From contig NZ_FNCJ01000019.1 of the NCBI RefSeq assembly GCF_900100735.1, forward strand, positions 1 through 64,000: a stretch of DNA of 64,000 bases, in the 5' to 3' direction. The notes beneath the pieces were generated by a model. That model searched no databases and was not told where the DNA came from. It saw only the letters and a list, made by a program, of their open reading frames with translations. The translations under genes and the position numbers were made by a program. This DNA comes from Paraburkholderia phenazinium. Its GTDB lineage: Bacteria; Pseudomonadota; Gammaproteobacteria; Burkholderiales; Burkholderiaceae. Each line of letters opens with the position of its first letter. Positions within the stretch are counted from its first letter, which is position 1. This document shows positions 34,869-44,627 of the stretch, in pieces.

Positions 34869-35633
34869 ATGAAATTAACGACGAGATTATTACTCAGTGC
34901 GATTGTGGTTATCTGCGTTGCAACGGCATTTTTCCACGGCTGTCATCAGAAGCCGAAAAAGGGCGTAAACGAGACTGCGGTTAGGGATGTCATGGTCAGT
35001 GATGCTACGGTATGGACAAATCCCTTTTCGAAGACGTCTCCTATATACCGCGAGGCTGAAGAATTTCACCAATGGCTGCTAGATAACAGGACGCTGGCCG
35101 ATGAGGTTGACGCGGCCGGGTCGGTTGATAAATTAATGCTAGCGGGTCAGTTGGCAACAAAAGGATTGGCCCGATTGCCGACTGATTTGCTGGAGCAACG
35201 CCTGCCTCTTGTTGGCAGGATGCTCGCTTCATTGGATACACATACGTGCAGCAGGTTTATACGGGGCGAGATACCCGACTCAGAGTTCATCAGCTATGCA
35301 GCCCCGATCATGGAGTCCTTCAGCGCCGCTGAAGCGAAAGCATGGTTCACTGTGAATGGGTCTGCCATCAAGGCTCAGTTGGGTAACGCTCCGATTCTCG
35401 TTCTGTCGACTGAAAATGCAAAGCAAGCGATTTTTCAAATCGCAAAATCGATGCAAGAGCCGGAACACAGTGCGTTTGGTTCCGGATTGGCGGGCTTGCA
35501 AACTGAGAGCGACGAGGATGCGTGCGCGACTGCGCGAACTCTCTATCTCAAAGGAAATTCTTTGGCTGAACCGTATCGGGGATACATGGCGAGATTGCTT
35601 CTTACTGGAAAAGATGGACATCAAAAGCCTTGA
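34869..35633 (+). CDS. Anchored/exported protein of unknown function, tandem copy 2
   Basis: 254 residues from ATG 34869; another ATG at 34860 is possible. The same architecture as copy 1: hydrophobic N-terminus (LLSAIVVICVATAFFHGC), then TVWTNPFSKTSPIYRE, LARLPTDLLEQRLPLV, SLDTHTCSRF, a FSAAEAKAWFTVN segment and EPYRGYMARLLLTG. Similarity to copy 1 includes the DNA upstream of both genes, so the unit arose by tandem duplication and the copies have since diverged. It is followed at 35720 by the large secreted protein gene. Confidence 0.72.
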   Translation: MKLTTRLLLSAIVVICVATAFFHGCHQKPKKGVNETAVRDVMVSDATVWTNPFSKTSPIYREAEEFHQWLLDNRTLADEVDAAGSVDKLMLAGQLATKGLARLPTDLLEQRLPLVGRMLASLDTHTCSRFIRGEIPDSEFISYAAPIMESFSAAEAKAWFTVNGSAIKAQLGNAPILVLSTENAKQAIFQIAKSMQEPEHSAFGSGLAGLQTESDEDACATARTLYLKGNSLAEPYRGYMARLLLTGKDGHQKP

Positions 35634-35719
35634 GCCGATCGCTCTCAGCTGGAAATTCGGGCTGACTTGATGGTTTTTTTATCCGCTTTTTTCCCAACAT
35701 AAAATTGGACTACTACACA

Positions 35720-38700
35720 ATGAATATCAGTATAGTTGACGGTCTTCTTGGCCCAATAACCGATACCGTTTCATCGATTGTTACCACTATCGAGTCCGTG
35801 GCAGGTAAGGATATGGTAGGGGCTGCTGCCAATGCCGGTACGGTACTTATCAATGGTGCAGCAATCCTCACTGACAGTGGCTACCTATCGACGCTCAATT
35901 CGGCCGTCGGCACCACCAGCACGGCAGCGATGACTATCAAACGCTTCCCAGACCAGATGGAAGCATTGAATACTTCACTGTCCAACTATAACAGCGCTAT
36001 AGCGTCTGGCGATCACGGAGCGATAAGCGCTACCGGCCTGAACCTGACAGGCTCTGTCGCAACGGTCATTAGTACCATCGGGTCGATAGTCGCGAGCGTT
36101 GCTGACGCGATGGCAACCACGGGTTTGATCGGAGCGACAGCGGCGGCCCCTATAACGAGCCTTGGTCTGGCGATTTCGGCGACGGCGGGATTGTTTGCGC
36201 TGGCCGCAACTAACGCGGTCGTGGACGCGGTAAAAGCAGCCGCGGACAATATCAGTAATCTGCTCAATGACATCGAGGCACAGTTGGGTACAGGCTCGTC
36301 GGATTCCGGTCAGACGGGTGCGCCTGGCGCTGGCGGGACTGGACCCGAATCCGGCGCTGGCGGCGCCGCAATGGGTAAATATCAGGAAACGTATCCCCTA
36401 ATCAGCCCACTTGTCCTCGACCTGACTGGTTCGGGAATCAACCTGACTCCGCTGAACACAAGTTCTCCGTACTTCGACTTAACCAACAATGGTTTCGCCC
36501 GCCAAACCGGCTGGGTTGGTGCCGGTATGGGATTGCTTTGTTTCGATCCGAACGACCAGAACATCACGAATATCACCCAGCTATTCGGCAACGAAACGAC
36601 TGACGGATTCGATATCCTGCGTAGGCTCGACGCCAATCATGACAATGTTATCGACGCATCCGATCCCGAATTCGCAAGCCTGCGGGTGTGGGTCGATGCC
36701 AACGGGAATGGCGCTTCGGATTCAGGCGAACTCTACACACTCAGTCAGCTCGGCATCGTTTCTATCAACCTGAATGCCACTGCGGTAACTGAGACCATCG
36801 CAGGCAATAAAATAAGTTCGATTAGCAGTTATACGCTGGCAGACGGCACCACTCGCGAAATTGTCGATGCATGGTTCGCCAACAGCACGATGAACACCAA
36901 ACCGCTTACGCCAGTCGATGTGACGGCAGCTGCAGCGGCGCTCCCTCAATTGGCAGGCGCGGGAACATTGCGGGACCTGCGCTCGGCCATGACGCTCGAT
37001 CAGGATTTGCAGAATCTCGTGCAGATCTTTGTGAAGCAACCGCCTGGCACCAGCCCCTCCAGCTTGGAGTCGGCTGCGCAAGCGATTCTTTTCCAGTGGG
37101 CGAGGGTTACTCAAGTGGCGCCCACGTCGCGTGGTGGCTCGATTGACGCACGGCAACTTAGCTTCGTAGAACAGTACTTGGGCCGGCCGTTCAATACAAC
37201 CGGTGACGGTGCCAACCCGGGAATCAGGGCGGCTGCCTACTTGCAACAATCCTGGAATGATCTGTACGACGCGGCGTTGGCACGCCTCGTCTTGCAATCG
37301 CCTCTGGGTGCGAGCATGGCGCCCGAATTCAGGTACGACGCCGCCACCGATACGGTCCAGGCGACTGCTACGTTCGCACCGGCACTAGCCGCAGCCTTCC
37401 AGCGTCTCGGCACGATTAACGCCACAAATCTTGCTTCGTGGGATCTGCTGTTACGCGTCGCAGACGCAGCGCGATTTGACATGGGGATGTCCAACTCGGT
37501 GTTCGAGAAATACGTTGCCGCTGCGACGAACGACACCGTCGCATCGATTGCGAACGCCATTGCCTCGGGCCTCCAGATCAGCATCGACGGATCGGGGCGC
37601 ATCCAGGAAACCGGTAGCACGATCTATCACGATTTCTATGCTGGTCCGGGAGTTAGTGTGCTGATCGGTGAGCGCGCTGGCAACGACCCAAGCATCCAGT
37701 TGCCGGGTCACGATGTATTCCACTACTCCGCCGGTGATGGCGTCGTGGAAATTCGCGAAAGTGACCCAAACTCCAGCGCGCCTGCCAACACACTGAGCTT
37801 CGGTTCGGGGATCGACCCGTCATCGATCAAAGCCAGGGTCCTGAGCAACGGCGACATGGTGCTGACCGACGGCGTCACAGGCGACCAGATTACGCTGGTA
37901 GGGGAACTACGCGACAGCGGCGGGGGCGTCCAGTTTGTGCAGTTTGCAGATGGCACAACATGGACGAGGTATCAGTTGATTCAGGTTGCCGCACTCTGTG
38001 GAACATCGGGTAATGACAAGCTCTACGGGACTGCCAGCGCGGAAGTATTCGATGGCAAAGGCGGCAACGATTATGTCCAGGGCGGTGGCGGTGGCGGTGG
38101 AGATACGTTCATCTTCAACGCGGGGTACGGAAAACTGGAAATTTACGAATCGGACAAGAGCAACAGTCCCTACAACGTTCTTCAGCTTGGCCCTGGAATC
38201 AACAAATCGTCGGTCACGGTACGGGGGACAAGCAGTGGCAATCTGGTGCTAACGGACGGTATCGCGGGGGATCAGATCACCCTGGACTCGGCAATGCTCT
38301 TTGATTCAATGGGAGTGCAGGCGGTACGGTTCTCTGACAACACAATCTGGACGCGTCAGCAGCTAATTCAGATGGCCACTACGGGCACGGCGGGTAATGA
38401 CACGCTCTATGGAACTGGCAACGCCGAGGTATTCGACGGAAAGGGCGGCAATGATTACGTCGTGGGTGGCGGCGGTGGCGATACGTTCATCTTTAATGCG
38501 GGCTACGGAAAACTTGAGATTAGTGAATATGATTCCGCCAGCGCGCCGCATAACGTGCTCCAACTGGGTACGGGAATCAGTGCGTCATCAGTCGCGGTGA
38601 GGAGCACGAGCAATTCCGGCATTGTGCTGACGGACGGCATCGCGGGCGACCAGATCACGCTGGATTCGTTTATGAGCGGCAGATCCTGGGGAGTGCAAGA

Positions 38701-39280
38701 GGTGCAATTCGCCGATGGGACGACATGGAACAGACAGCAACTGCTCCAGATGGCGGCAACCGGTACGGCGGGCGACGACAAAATCTATGGAGCATCCAAC
38801 GGGCTAGTATTCGACGGCAAGGGCGGCAATGACTATATCCAGAGTCAAGGCGGTGGCGACACGTTCATCTTCAATGCGGGCTACGGGAAACTGGAGATTT
38901 CGGAACTGGACTCAAGCAAGACGCCCCATAACGTGCTGCAACTGGGTGCGGGAATCAGCGCGTCATCAGTCACGGTGAAGGCCACGAGCAATTCCGGTAT
39001 TGTGCTGACGGATGGCATCGCGGGTGACCAGATCACGCTGGATTCGTTTATGAACGGCAGCGCTTGGGGGGTGCAAGAGGTGCAGTTTGCCGATGGCACG
39101 ACATGGAACAGGCAGCAACTGCTCCAAATGGCGACTGGCACGGTGAGCCTCGCCGATCGGCAAGTCAACAACCTGATTGCGGGCATGGCATTTTACGGCG
39201 CGCAATCGGCTGCTAATTCGCAGACGCTGGCTGCGATCCAGCAGCAACCGCAAGCGATGCTCGCGGCCAACCTGTACTAA
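35720..39280 (+). CDS. Large RTX-like calcium-binding protein, predicted type I secretion substrate
   Basis: 1186 residues from ATG 35720. There is no signal peptide. Residues about 1-200 are Ala/Ser/Thr-rich helices, followed by a Gly-rich linker. A conserved block with LVLDLTGSGINLTPL and EF-hand-like loops (DANHDNVIDASDPEF, DANGNGASDSGEL) comes next. The C-terminal third has three full repeats of about 125 residues (GTxGNDxLYG, FDGKGGNDY, DTFIFNAGYGKLEI, LTDGIAGDQITL, VQFADGTTWxRQQL) plus a degenerate first copy, typical of haemolysin-type calcium-binding related proteins. The uncleaved C-terminus should carry the secretion signal. The dedicated exporter follows. Function (adhesin, toxin or matrix protein) is undetermined; I see no enzymatic motif. 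Confidence 0.88.
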   Translation: MNISIVDGLLGPITDTVSSIVTTIESVAGKDMVGAAANAGTVLINGAAILTDSGYLSTLNSAVGTTSTAAMTIKRFPDQMEALNTSLSNYNSAIASGDHGAISATGLNLTGSVATVISTIGSIVASVADAMATTGLIGATAAAPITSLGLAISATAGLFALAATNAVVDAVKAAADNISNLLNDIEAQLGTGSSDSGQTGAPGAGGTGPESGAGGAAMGKYQETYPLISPLVLDLTGSGINLTPLNTSSPYFDLTNNGFARQTGWVGAGMGLLCFDPNDQNITNITQLFGNETTDGFDILRRLDANHDNVIDASDPEFASLRVWVDANGNGASDSGELYTLSQLGIVSINLNATAVTETIAGNKISSISSYTLADGTTREIVDAWFANSTMNTKPLTPVDVTAAAAALPQLAGAGTLRDLRSAMTLDQDLQNLVQIFVKQPPGTSPSSLESAAQAILFQWARVTQVAPTSRGGSIDARQLSFVEQYLGRPFNTTGDGANPGIRAAAYLQQSWNDLYDAALARLVLQSPLGASMAPEFRYDAATDTVQATATFAPALAAAFQRLGTINATNLASWDLLLRVADAARFDMGMSNSVFEKYVAAATNDTVASIANAIASGLQISIDGSGRIQETGSTIYHDFYAGPGVSVLIGERAGNDPSIQLPGHDVFHYSAGDGVVEIRESDPNSSAPANTLSFGSGIDPSSIKARVLSNGDMVLTDGVTGDQITLVGELRDSGGGVQFVQFADGTTWTRYQLIQVAALCGTSGNDKLYGTASAEVFDGKGGNDYVQGGGGGGGDTFIFNAGYGKLEIYESDKSNSPYNVLQLGPGINKSSVTVRGTSSGNLVLTDGIAGDQITLDSAMLFDSMGVQAVRFSDNTIWTRQQLIQMATTGTAGNDTLYGTGNAEVFDGKGGNDYVVGGGGGDTFIFNAGYGKLEISEYDSASAPHNVLQLGTGISASSVAVRSTSNSGIVLTDGIAGDQITLDSFMSGRSWGVQEVQFADGTTWNRQQLLQMAATGTAGDDKIYGASNGLVFDGKGGNDYIQSQGGGDTFIFNAGYGKLEISELDSSKTPHNVLQLGAGISASSVTVKATSNSGIVLTDGIAGDQITLDSFMNGSAWGVQEVQFADGTTWNRQQLLQMATGTVSLADRQVNNLIAGMAFYGAQSAANSQTLAAIQQQPQAMLAANLY
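37700..39140 (+). repeat. Coding repeat array in the RTX-like gene
   Basis: Three DNA repeats with a period near 380 bp have FDGKGGNDY-coding sites close to 38050, 38437 and 38814. A more divergent first unit, lacking that motif, begins near 37700. Copies two and three are nearly identical around GACCAGATCACGCTGGATTC (about 38648 and 39026), which points to recent duplication or gene conversion. Confidence 0.8.
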
Positions 39281-39302
39281 CACTTCCTTCATCTGCTGTT
39301 CA

Positions 39303-39333
39303 GGCATCCGCGGTGCTTTGCGTCACGGATGCC
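39303..39333 (+). terminator. Hairpin between RTX-like gene and its exporter
   Basis: GGCATCCG (39303-39310) and CGGATGCC (39326-39333) form an 8-bp stem with a 15-nt loop. No T run follows, so it may attenuate rather than stop transcription, lowering exporter relative to substrate mRNA. Confidence 0.4.
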
Positions 39334-39408
39334 CGCGTGTCTATCCGCGGCATAGTTCTCCATGCTGTAACTGACTCGCAAGTGCCGTACCGAAAAAGTC
39401 AATAACCC

Positions 39409-41586
39409 TTGAACGCTCCTGAATTCAACCAGTCGGTGCCTTCCGCGTCCGACCCAGCTTCTGATACTGCTCCCCACGACAAGCCCGTTCACGATCCGGC
39501 ACTAGCATGCCTTGTCGTCATCGCGCGATTTCATGGCGTTGCCGCAGACGCCGCGCAGTTACGTCATGCCGCGGCGCGCAGCAATGAGCGCTTCGACAGT
39601 GATGCGCTCGTTCTGGGCGCTCGCTCGATTGGTCTGAAGGCGTCGCCAGCGCCGCTGCGAATCGACCGGCTTGATCGCACGCCTTTGCCCGCACTTGCTT
39701 TTGACAAGGACGGCAAGCATTTCATCATTGCGCGCTGCGACGGCAAGACGGTCTTTGTTCTTGAAGCGGAGGCTCTCGCTCCTACTGTGATGCCACTCGA
39801 CACGCTGGCGGTCCGTACGACTGGCCGGATGCTGCTATTCACATCGAGAGCCTCGCTGGCCGGTGAACTCGCGCGGTTCGATTTTTCGTGGTTCATTCCG
39901 GCGATCATCAAATACCGGCGACTATTGCTGGAAGTGCTCGGCGTGTCGCTGGTCCTGCAGATCTTCGGGCTCGTCTCGCCACTGATGTTTCAGGTAGTGA
40001 TGGACAAGGTGCTCGTGAACCGCGCCTACAACACCCTTATCGTTGTTGGCATTGCGCTTTTCGTCAGCTCCACTTTCGAGGTGCTTCTCACGGGTCTGCG
40101 CAACTTCACTTTCTCGCACACCACCAACCGGATCGACGTGGAACTGGGCGCGCGTCTGTTCCGCCATCTGGTGGCACTGCCGTTACCCTATTTTGCGGCC
40201 CGGCGCGTGGGCGATACCGTAGCTCGCGTACGAGAACTGGAGAACATCCGAAACTTCCTGACAGGTCAGGCGCTGACTGCCGTTATCGATCTTGTGTTCT
40301 CGTTCGTTTTCATCGGAGTGATGTGCCTCTACAGCGTGTGGCTCACGCTCATCGTCGTCGCGTCGTTGCCGCTCTACGCCGTCATTTCAGCCACGCTTGT
40401 GCCCGCTTTGCGTCGGCGTCTGAACGAGAAATTCGCACGCGGCGCGGACAACCAGTCGTTTCTGGTCGAAACCGTTTCCAGCATCGAAACGGTCAAGGCA
40501 ATGGCCGTCGAGCCGCAGTTCATCAAAAGATGGGAAACGCAACTCGCGGCCTACGTCGCATCGGGCTTCCGCGTGACGACGCTTGGAAATGTGGGCCAGC
40601 AGCTTATCCAGTTTGTCGGCAAGCTGGTCACGCTCGCGACGCTGCTGCTGGGCGCGAAGCTGGTCATTGACGGTCGGCTGAGTGTCGGGCAACTGATTGC
40701 GTTCAACATGATGTCGCAGCACGTCGCCTCGCCGATCCTGCGTCTTGCCCAGCTATGGCAGGATTTCCAGCAGATTGGCATCTCAATGGGACGACTGGGC
40801 GACATTCTCAACACGCGAAATGAATTGCCGCATAGCCGGCAGGCACTGCCTGCGGTGCATGGCGACATCCGGTTTGAGAATATCCGTTTCCGGTACCGGG
40901 CGGACGGCCCACCGATTCTCAATGACATATCCCTGGACGTGCGCGCGGGCGAAGTGATTGGCATTGTTGGCCGTTCAGGCTCTGGAAAGAGCACACTCAC
41001 GAAGCTGCTGCAGAGACTTTACTTGCCTGAGCAGGGCACTGTACGCATCGACGGCATCGACCTTGCTCTCGCCGATCCTGCGTGGTTGCGCCGACAGGTG
41101 GGCGTTGTACTGCAGGAGAACGCGCTCTTTAACCGTACGGTCCGCGAGAACATTGCGCTAACCGATCCAGGCGCGCCACTTGAACTTGTGATGCGGGCCG
41201 CAAAACTGGCCGGCGCGCATGATTTCATCTGCGAACTGCCGCAGGCCTACGACACGCCTGTCGAAGAGCACGGCGGCAATCTGTCAGGCGGCCAGCGCCA
41301 GCGACTGGCGATTGCACGGGCGCTGCTCACCAATCCACGCATCCTGATCTTCGACGAGGCGACCAGCGCGCTCGACTTCGAAACCGAGCGCGTTATCCAG
41401 AACAACATGCGAGCCATCTGCGCGGGACGAACCGTGATCATCATCGCCCACCGCCTGAGCGCCGTGCGTCATGCGACGCAGATCATCGCGATGGACAAGG
41501 GGCGGATTGTGGAGCGTGGGACACACGACGCGCTGCTCGTGCATGGCGGCTATTACGCCCACCTTATTTCTCTGCAGAACAGTTGA
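39409..41586 (+). CDS. Type I secretion ABC transporter, HlyB-like (peptidase-like domain + TMD + ATPase)
   Basis: 725 residues from a TTG at 39409; no ATG lies close enough to give a full N-terminus. The N-terminal domain (about 28-150) matches C39 peptidases (DPALACLVVIARFHGV), but the catalytic Cys position is not Cys, as in HlyB. It should bind and not cleave the substrate. Six membrane helices follow (ADFxx-like PLMFQVVMDKVLVNRAYNTL). The ATPase has Walker A GRSGSGKST (about 522-530), signature LSGGQRQR and Walker B ILIFDEATSALD. It exports unfolded RTX proteins in one step. Its stop overlaps the next start (TGATG). Confidence 0.94.
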   Translation: MNAPEFNQSVPSASDPASDTAPHDKPVHDPALACLVVIARFHGVAADAAQLRHAAARSNERFDSDALVLGARSIGLKASPAPLRIDRLDRTPLPALAFDKDGKHFIIARCDGKTVFVLEAEALAPTVMPLDTLAVRTTGRMLLFTSRASLAGELARFDFSWFIPAIIKYRRLLLEVLGVSLVLQIFGLVSPLMFQVVMDKVLVNRAYNTLIVVGIALFVSSTFEVLLTGLRNFTFSHTTNRIDVELGARLFRHLVALPLPYFAARRVGDTVARVRELENIRNFLTGQALTAVIDLVFSFVFIGVMCLYSVWLTLIVVASLPLYAVISATLVPALRRRLNEKFARGADNQSFLVETVSSIETVKAMAVEPQFIKRWETQLAAYVASGFRVTTLGNVGQQLIQFVGKLVTLATLLLGAKLVIDGRLSVGQLIAFNMMSQHVASPILRLAQLWQDFQQIGISMGRLGDILNTRNELPHSRQALPAVHGDIRFENIRFRYRADGPPILNDISLDVRAGEVIGIVGRSGSGKSTLTKLLQRLYLPEQGTVRIDGIDLALADPAWLRRQVGVVLQENALFNRTVRENIALTDPGAPLELVMRAAKLAGAHDFICELPQAYDTPVEEHGGNLSGGQRQRLAIARALLTNPRILIFDEATSALDFETERVIQNNMRAICAGRTVIIIAHRLSAVRHATQIIAMDKGRIVERGTHDALLVHGGYYAHLISLQNS

Positions 41587-43013
41587 TGATGCGTTTCCAT
41601 CTGCAGGCATTCGCTGATCTGATGCGTCGGTGCGCGAGTATATGGCGGGCCGGGTGGTCAATCCGCGACCAGCTTGATGCTCCCGAAAAGCTCAGTTACG
41701 AACTGGCTTTCCAGCCGGCCCAGCTCGAACTGGTTGAAACACCTGTTCATCCTGCGCCTCGGTGGGCAATGCGCATTCTGGTGATCCTGTCAGTGCTGAT
41801 CCTGCTGATCGGCATCATTGGTCGGCTTGATATCGTCGTGACGGCAAAGGGCAAGTTTGTTCCCAACGAGCGCGTCAAGATCATCCAGCCGGCGATAACC
41901 GGCGTGGTGCGGCAGATTCTGGTTCGTGACAGTCAGCGCGTCAATGCGGGACAGGCATTGCTGGTCCTGGACGCGACACAGGCAGCGGCTGACGCGGACA
42001 AGGCCCGTTCATCGCGGATCGATGCAGCACTCGCGTCCGCCAGGGCGGCCGCACTGCTGGATGCGGTCAAAACCGGGCACGTCCCGCCACTGGTTGCCGT
42101 GGATGGCGCATCGTCCGAGCAACAGGTCCAGGCGCAGAATTTCGCCGAAGGGCTTTACCGAGAATACGCGGACAAGCTCGCCGCGTCGCAAGCCGAGCTT
42201 CTTAAGCGGGAAGCCGAACTCTCGACGACCCGACAGCAAGTGGCCAAACTGCGTGCAACTGCGCCACTGGCGCGTAGCGCAGCCGAGGATTACCGTGCGT
42301 TGGCACGCGACCAATACGTCGCGCAGCATGACTATCTCGGCAAGGAGCAGACCGCGCTTGAACAGGAGCATGAACTCGCCGCGCAGCAGAGTCACGCTCG
42401 CGAACTTGCCGCTTCTGTAGCGGAACAGCAGGCGGCGATCCAGGTGACAACCTCGCAATTCTCTCGGGAACAGCTTGATGCACTCGAGAAGGCAAAACAG
42501 CAGTTTGCACAGAACCGCGCTGACGAAACCAAGGCCGTGACGCGACAGGAACTGATGACACTTTACGCACCGGTTTCGGGAACGGTCGAGCAACTGGCCG
42601 TACATACGCTCGGCGGAGTTGTCACAACGGCACAATCGATCATGGAGATCGTGCCGGACGACGCGGTGGAAGTCGAAGCAAGCATTGAGAACAAGGACGT
42701 GGGCTTCGTCAATGTCGGGCAGGACGCCATCGTCAAGATCGAAGCGTTCCCGTATACCCGGTACGGTTACCTGATCGGCAAGATCACGTCAGTATCGAAC
42801 GACGCAATGCAGGACAGGAACCGGAAGCTGGGCCTGACGTTTACGGCGCGCATTCGGCTGCCGACCAATCAGATGCAGATCAATAACAAATCAATCAATC
42901 TCACTCCGGGCATGGAGGTGACGGCGGAAATCAGGACCGGGCGGCGCAGTGTTGCCGGATATTTCCTTGATCCGCTGATGCAGACAACCGGGGAGAGCCT
43001 GCGTGAACGTTGA
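41586..43013 (+). CDS. Type I secretion membrane fusion protein, HlyD-like
   Basis: 475 residues from ATG 41586, overlapping the stop of the ABC gene; ATG 41589 is equally possible. One N-terminal membrane helix (ILVILSVLILLIGIIGRLDIVV) is followed by a lipoyl half (VPNERVKIIQPAITGVVRQILV), a long coiled coil and the second lipoyl half (TLYAPVSGTVEQLAVHTLGGVV). The C-terminal beta-barrel (VGQDAIVKIEAFPYTRYGYLIGKI) is a strong HlyD-family match. It bridges the ABC transporter and TolC. The 3' end overlaps the TolC gene by 11 bp. Confidence 0.94.
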   Translation: MMRFHLQAFADLMRRCASIWRAGWSIRDQLDAPEKLSYELAFQPAQLELVETPVHPAPRWAMRILVILSVLILLIGIIGRLDIVVTAKGKFVPNERVKIIQPAITGVVRQILVRDSQRVNAGQALLVLDATQAAADADKARSSRIDAALASARAAALLDAVKTGHVPPLVAVDGASSEQQVQAQNFAEGLYREYADKLAASQAELLKREAELSTTRQQVAKLRATAPLARSAAEDYRALARDQYVAQHDYLGKEQTALEQEHELAAQQSHARELAASVAEQQAAIQVTTSQFSREQLDALEKAKQQFAQNRADETKAVTRQELMTLYAPVSGTVEQLAVHTLGGVVTTAQSIMEIVPDDAVEVEASIENKDVGFVNVGQDAIVKIEAFPYTRYGYLIGKITSVSNDAMQDRNRKLGLTFTARIRLPTNQMQINNKSINLTPGMEVTAEIRTGRRSVAGYFLDPLMQTTGESLRER

Positions 43014-44496
43014 ACGGGTCAATGGCAAGGGGCCCGGTTACGCTCGCACGCTGAGGACGGCGCTGTGGCTATCGGTATTGGGCGCCACTCCGGGTATCGC
43101 GGGAGCAGTCGATGTGTTCGGCACCGACGCCTTAGTCTCCCGAACACCTGCGAACGCGTTTTCAGATATTGACGCCGCGCATCCCTGTCAGTTCGGGCCG
43201 CTGGAGGTGCCGCTTCTTCTGGCGGAGGCGGTGAATCGCGCCTTGTGCGGAAACCCGAAAACGCGGGAAGCCTGGGCGAATGTAAAGGTGCAGGCCGCGG
43301 CGGTTGGCGTGGCAAAGTCAGCCTATCTGCCGAACTTGACGGCCAACCTGCAGGACGTGCGCGAAGACTCCGTGACGGACGTGAAAGGTTATCCGCGCCT
43401 GAGCTCAGCGAACCGCTCGACGGTTTTTTCCGGCTCGGTCTCGGCGAACTGGGTGCTGTACGACTTTGGTGGCAGGAAGGCTGCGCTTGCCAATGCACAG
43501 GCTTTGCTCGCGGCTGCGCGGGCCAACCAGGATGCCGCTCTGCAGACCGCCTTTTCCACTGTGGCAACAGACTACTACGCAGCGCAGGCGGCAACCGGCA
43601 AGCTGGCCCTGACGAAGGAAACGGAAAGTATCGCGCGTGACAGCTTTGTCGCGGCGTCGACACGCGTGACCCGCGGCGTCGCGGCGATTTCCGACCAGTT
43701 GCAGGCTCAGACTTCATATGCGCAGGCGACGTTCAACCGGGCGAAGGCCGAAGGCGACTTGCAGGCCGCTCTCGGCACGCTCGCCTTTGACATGAGCCTC
43801 AGCCCGGATCAACCAATCAAGATGCCGGACGCTGAAGATGGCGTGGTGCCAGACCAGGATTTCACAGCGTCGGTCGCCGGGATGATCGAGCAAGCGCAAA
43901 GCGCCAACCCGGTTATCGCTGCCGCCAGGGCGAAGCTTGACGCGGCAATGGCGAGCGAGCAGCAGACACGTGCCGAAGGGTTGCCCAACTTCAGTCTGAT
44001 CGCGAAGTACAGCCAGAACAACCAGCCCGCCAGTCTGGGGCTGGGCCAGCCTCAATTGGCCGCGACAGGGCACGACTGGTATGTTGGCGTACAGGTGCAG
44101 ATCCCGTTGTTCGAAGGGTTGAGCCGGACGTACAAGGTGCGCGGAGCACATGCTCAAGTGGAGGTCCAGGAGAACACGCTCGATGAAGCTCGCCAGCAGG
44201 TCGGGCTCGATGTCTGGAAAAGCTATCAGGTACTGCAGACGAACATACAGAATGTGGGGAACACGGCCACGTTGAAGCGGATTGCGCAGCGGTCATTTGA
44301 CGTCGCAAACCATCGGTACACGGCGGGTGTGGGAAACATTCTGGAACTGCTGAACGCACAGAAGTCGCTTTCGGAGGCAAAGCAGCAACGCATCCAGGCG
44401 CTAACAGACTGGCGCGCGGCGCGGCTTCAGTTAGCCGCGAAGATGGGACGCCTGGATGCCGGAGATCTGCGTACGGAACAGGTTCCACAGCAATAG
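43003..44496 (+). CDS. TolC-family outer membrane efflux/secretion channel
   Basis: 497 residues from GTG 43003. A signal peptide (ALWLSVLGATPGIAGA) precedes a short Cys-containing linker. Two OEP repeats follow, with AVNRALCGNPKTREAWANVKVQ, AAVGVAKSAYLPNL, ANWVLYDFGGRKAALANAQ and the second-repeat VQIPLFEGLSRTYKVR and RYTAGVGNILELLNAQ. It should form the trimeric outer-membrane channel of this type I system. Presence in the operon indicates a dedicated channel rather than use of a shared TolC. Confidence 0.94.
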   Translation: MNVERVNGKGPGYARTLRTALWLSVLGATPGIAGAVDVFGTDALVSRTPANAFSDIDAAHPCQFGPLEVPLLLAEAVNRALCGNPKTREAWANVKVQAAAVGVAKSAYLPNLTANLQDVREDSVTDVKGYPRLSSANRSTVFSGSVSANWVLYDFGGRKAALANAQALLAAARANQDAALQTAFSTVATDYYAAQAATGKLALTKETESIARDSFVAASTRVTRGVAAISDQLQAQTSYAQATFNRAKAEGDLQAALGTLAFDMSLSPDQPIKMPDAEDGVVPDQDFTASVAGMIEQAQSANPVIAAARAKLDAAMASEQQTRAEGLPNFSLIAKYSQNNQPASLGLGQPQLAATGHDWYVGVQVQIPLFEGLSRTYKVRGAHAQVEVQENTLDEARQQVGLDVWKSYQVLQTNIQNVGNTATLKRIAQRSFDVANHRYTAGVGNILELLNAQKSLSEAKQQRIQALTDWRAARLQLAAKMGRLDAGDLRTEQVPQQ

Positions 44497-44627
44497 TCAG
44501 GTGCGTGCCACGGGGAGCGCGCGGTTTGCAGCCGCACTGAACTGGGGGGCTATCGTAACCGCATCGGGGGCCCCTTTGCTTGCGTAGGAGCATGCAGATC
44601 GAGGCACTCCGCCTACACGCGCGCCTC

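Noticed and set aside
35634-35719. T-rich stretch before the RTX-like gene as an intrinsic terminator
   Set aside because: The only stem nearby (TCAGC/GCTGA) is weak and not directly followed by the T run.
37700-39140. Possible CRISPR-like array
   Set aside because: The repeats are about 380 bp, in frame and encode calcium-binding protein repeats; there are no short repeats with unique spacers.
44497-44627. GGGGGCCCC run as a terminator after the TolC gene
   Set aside because: The inverted G/C run is too short to form a loop-bearing stem and has no T tract.
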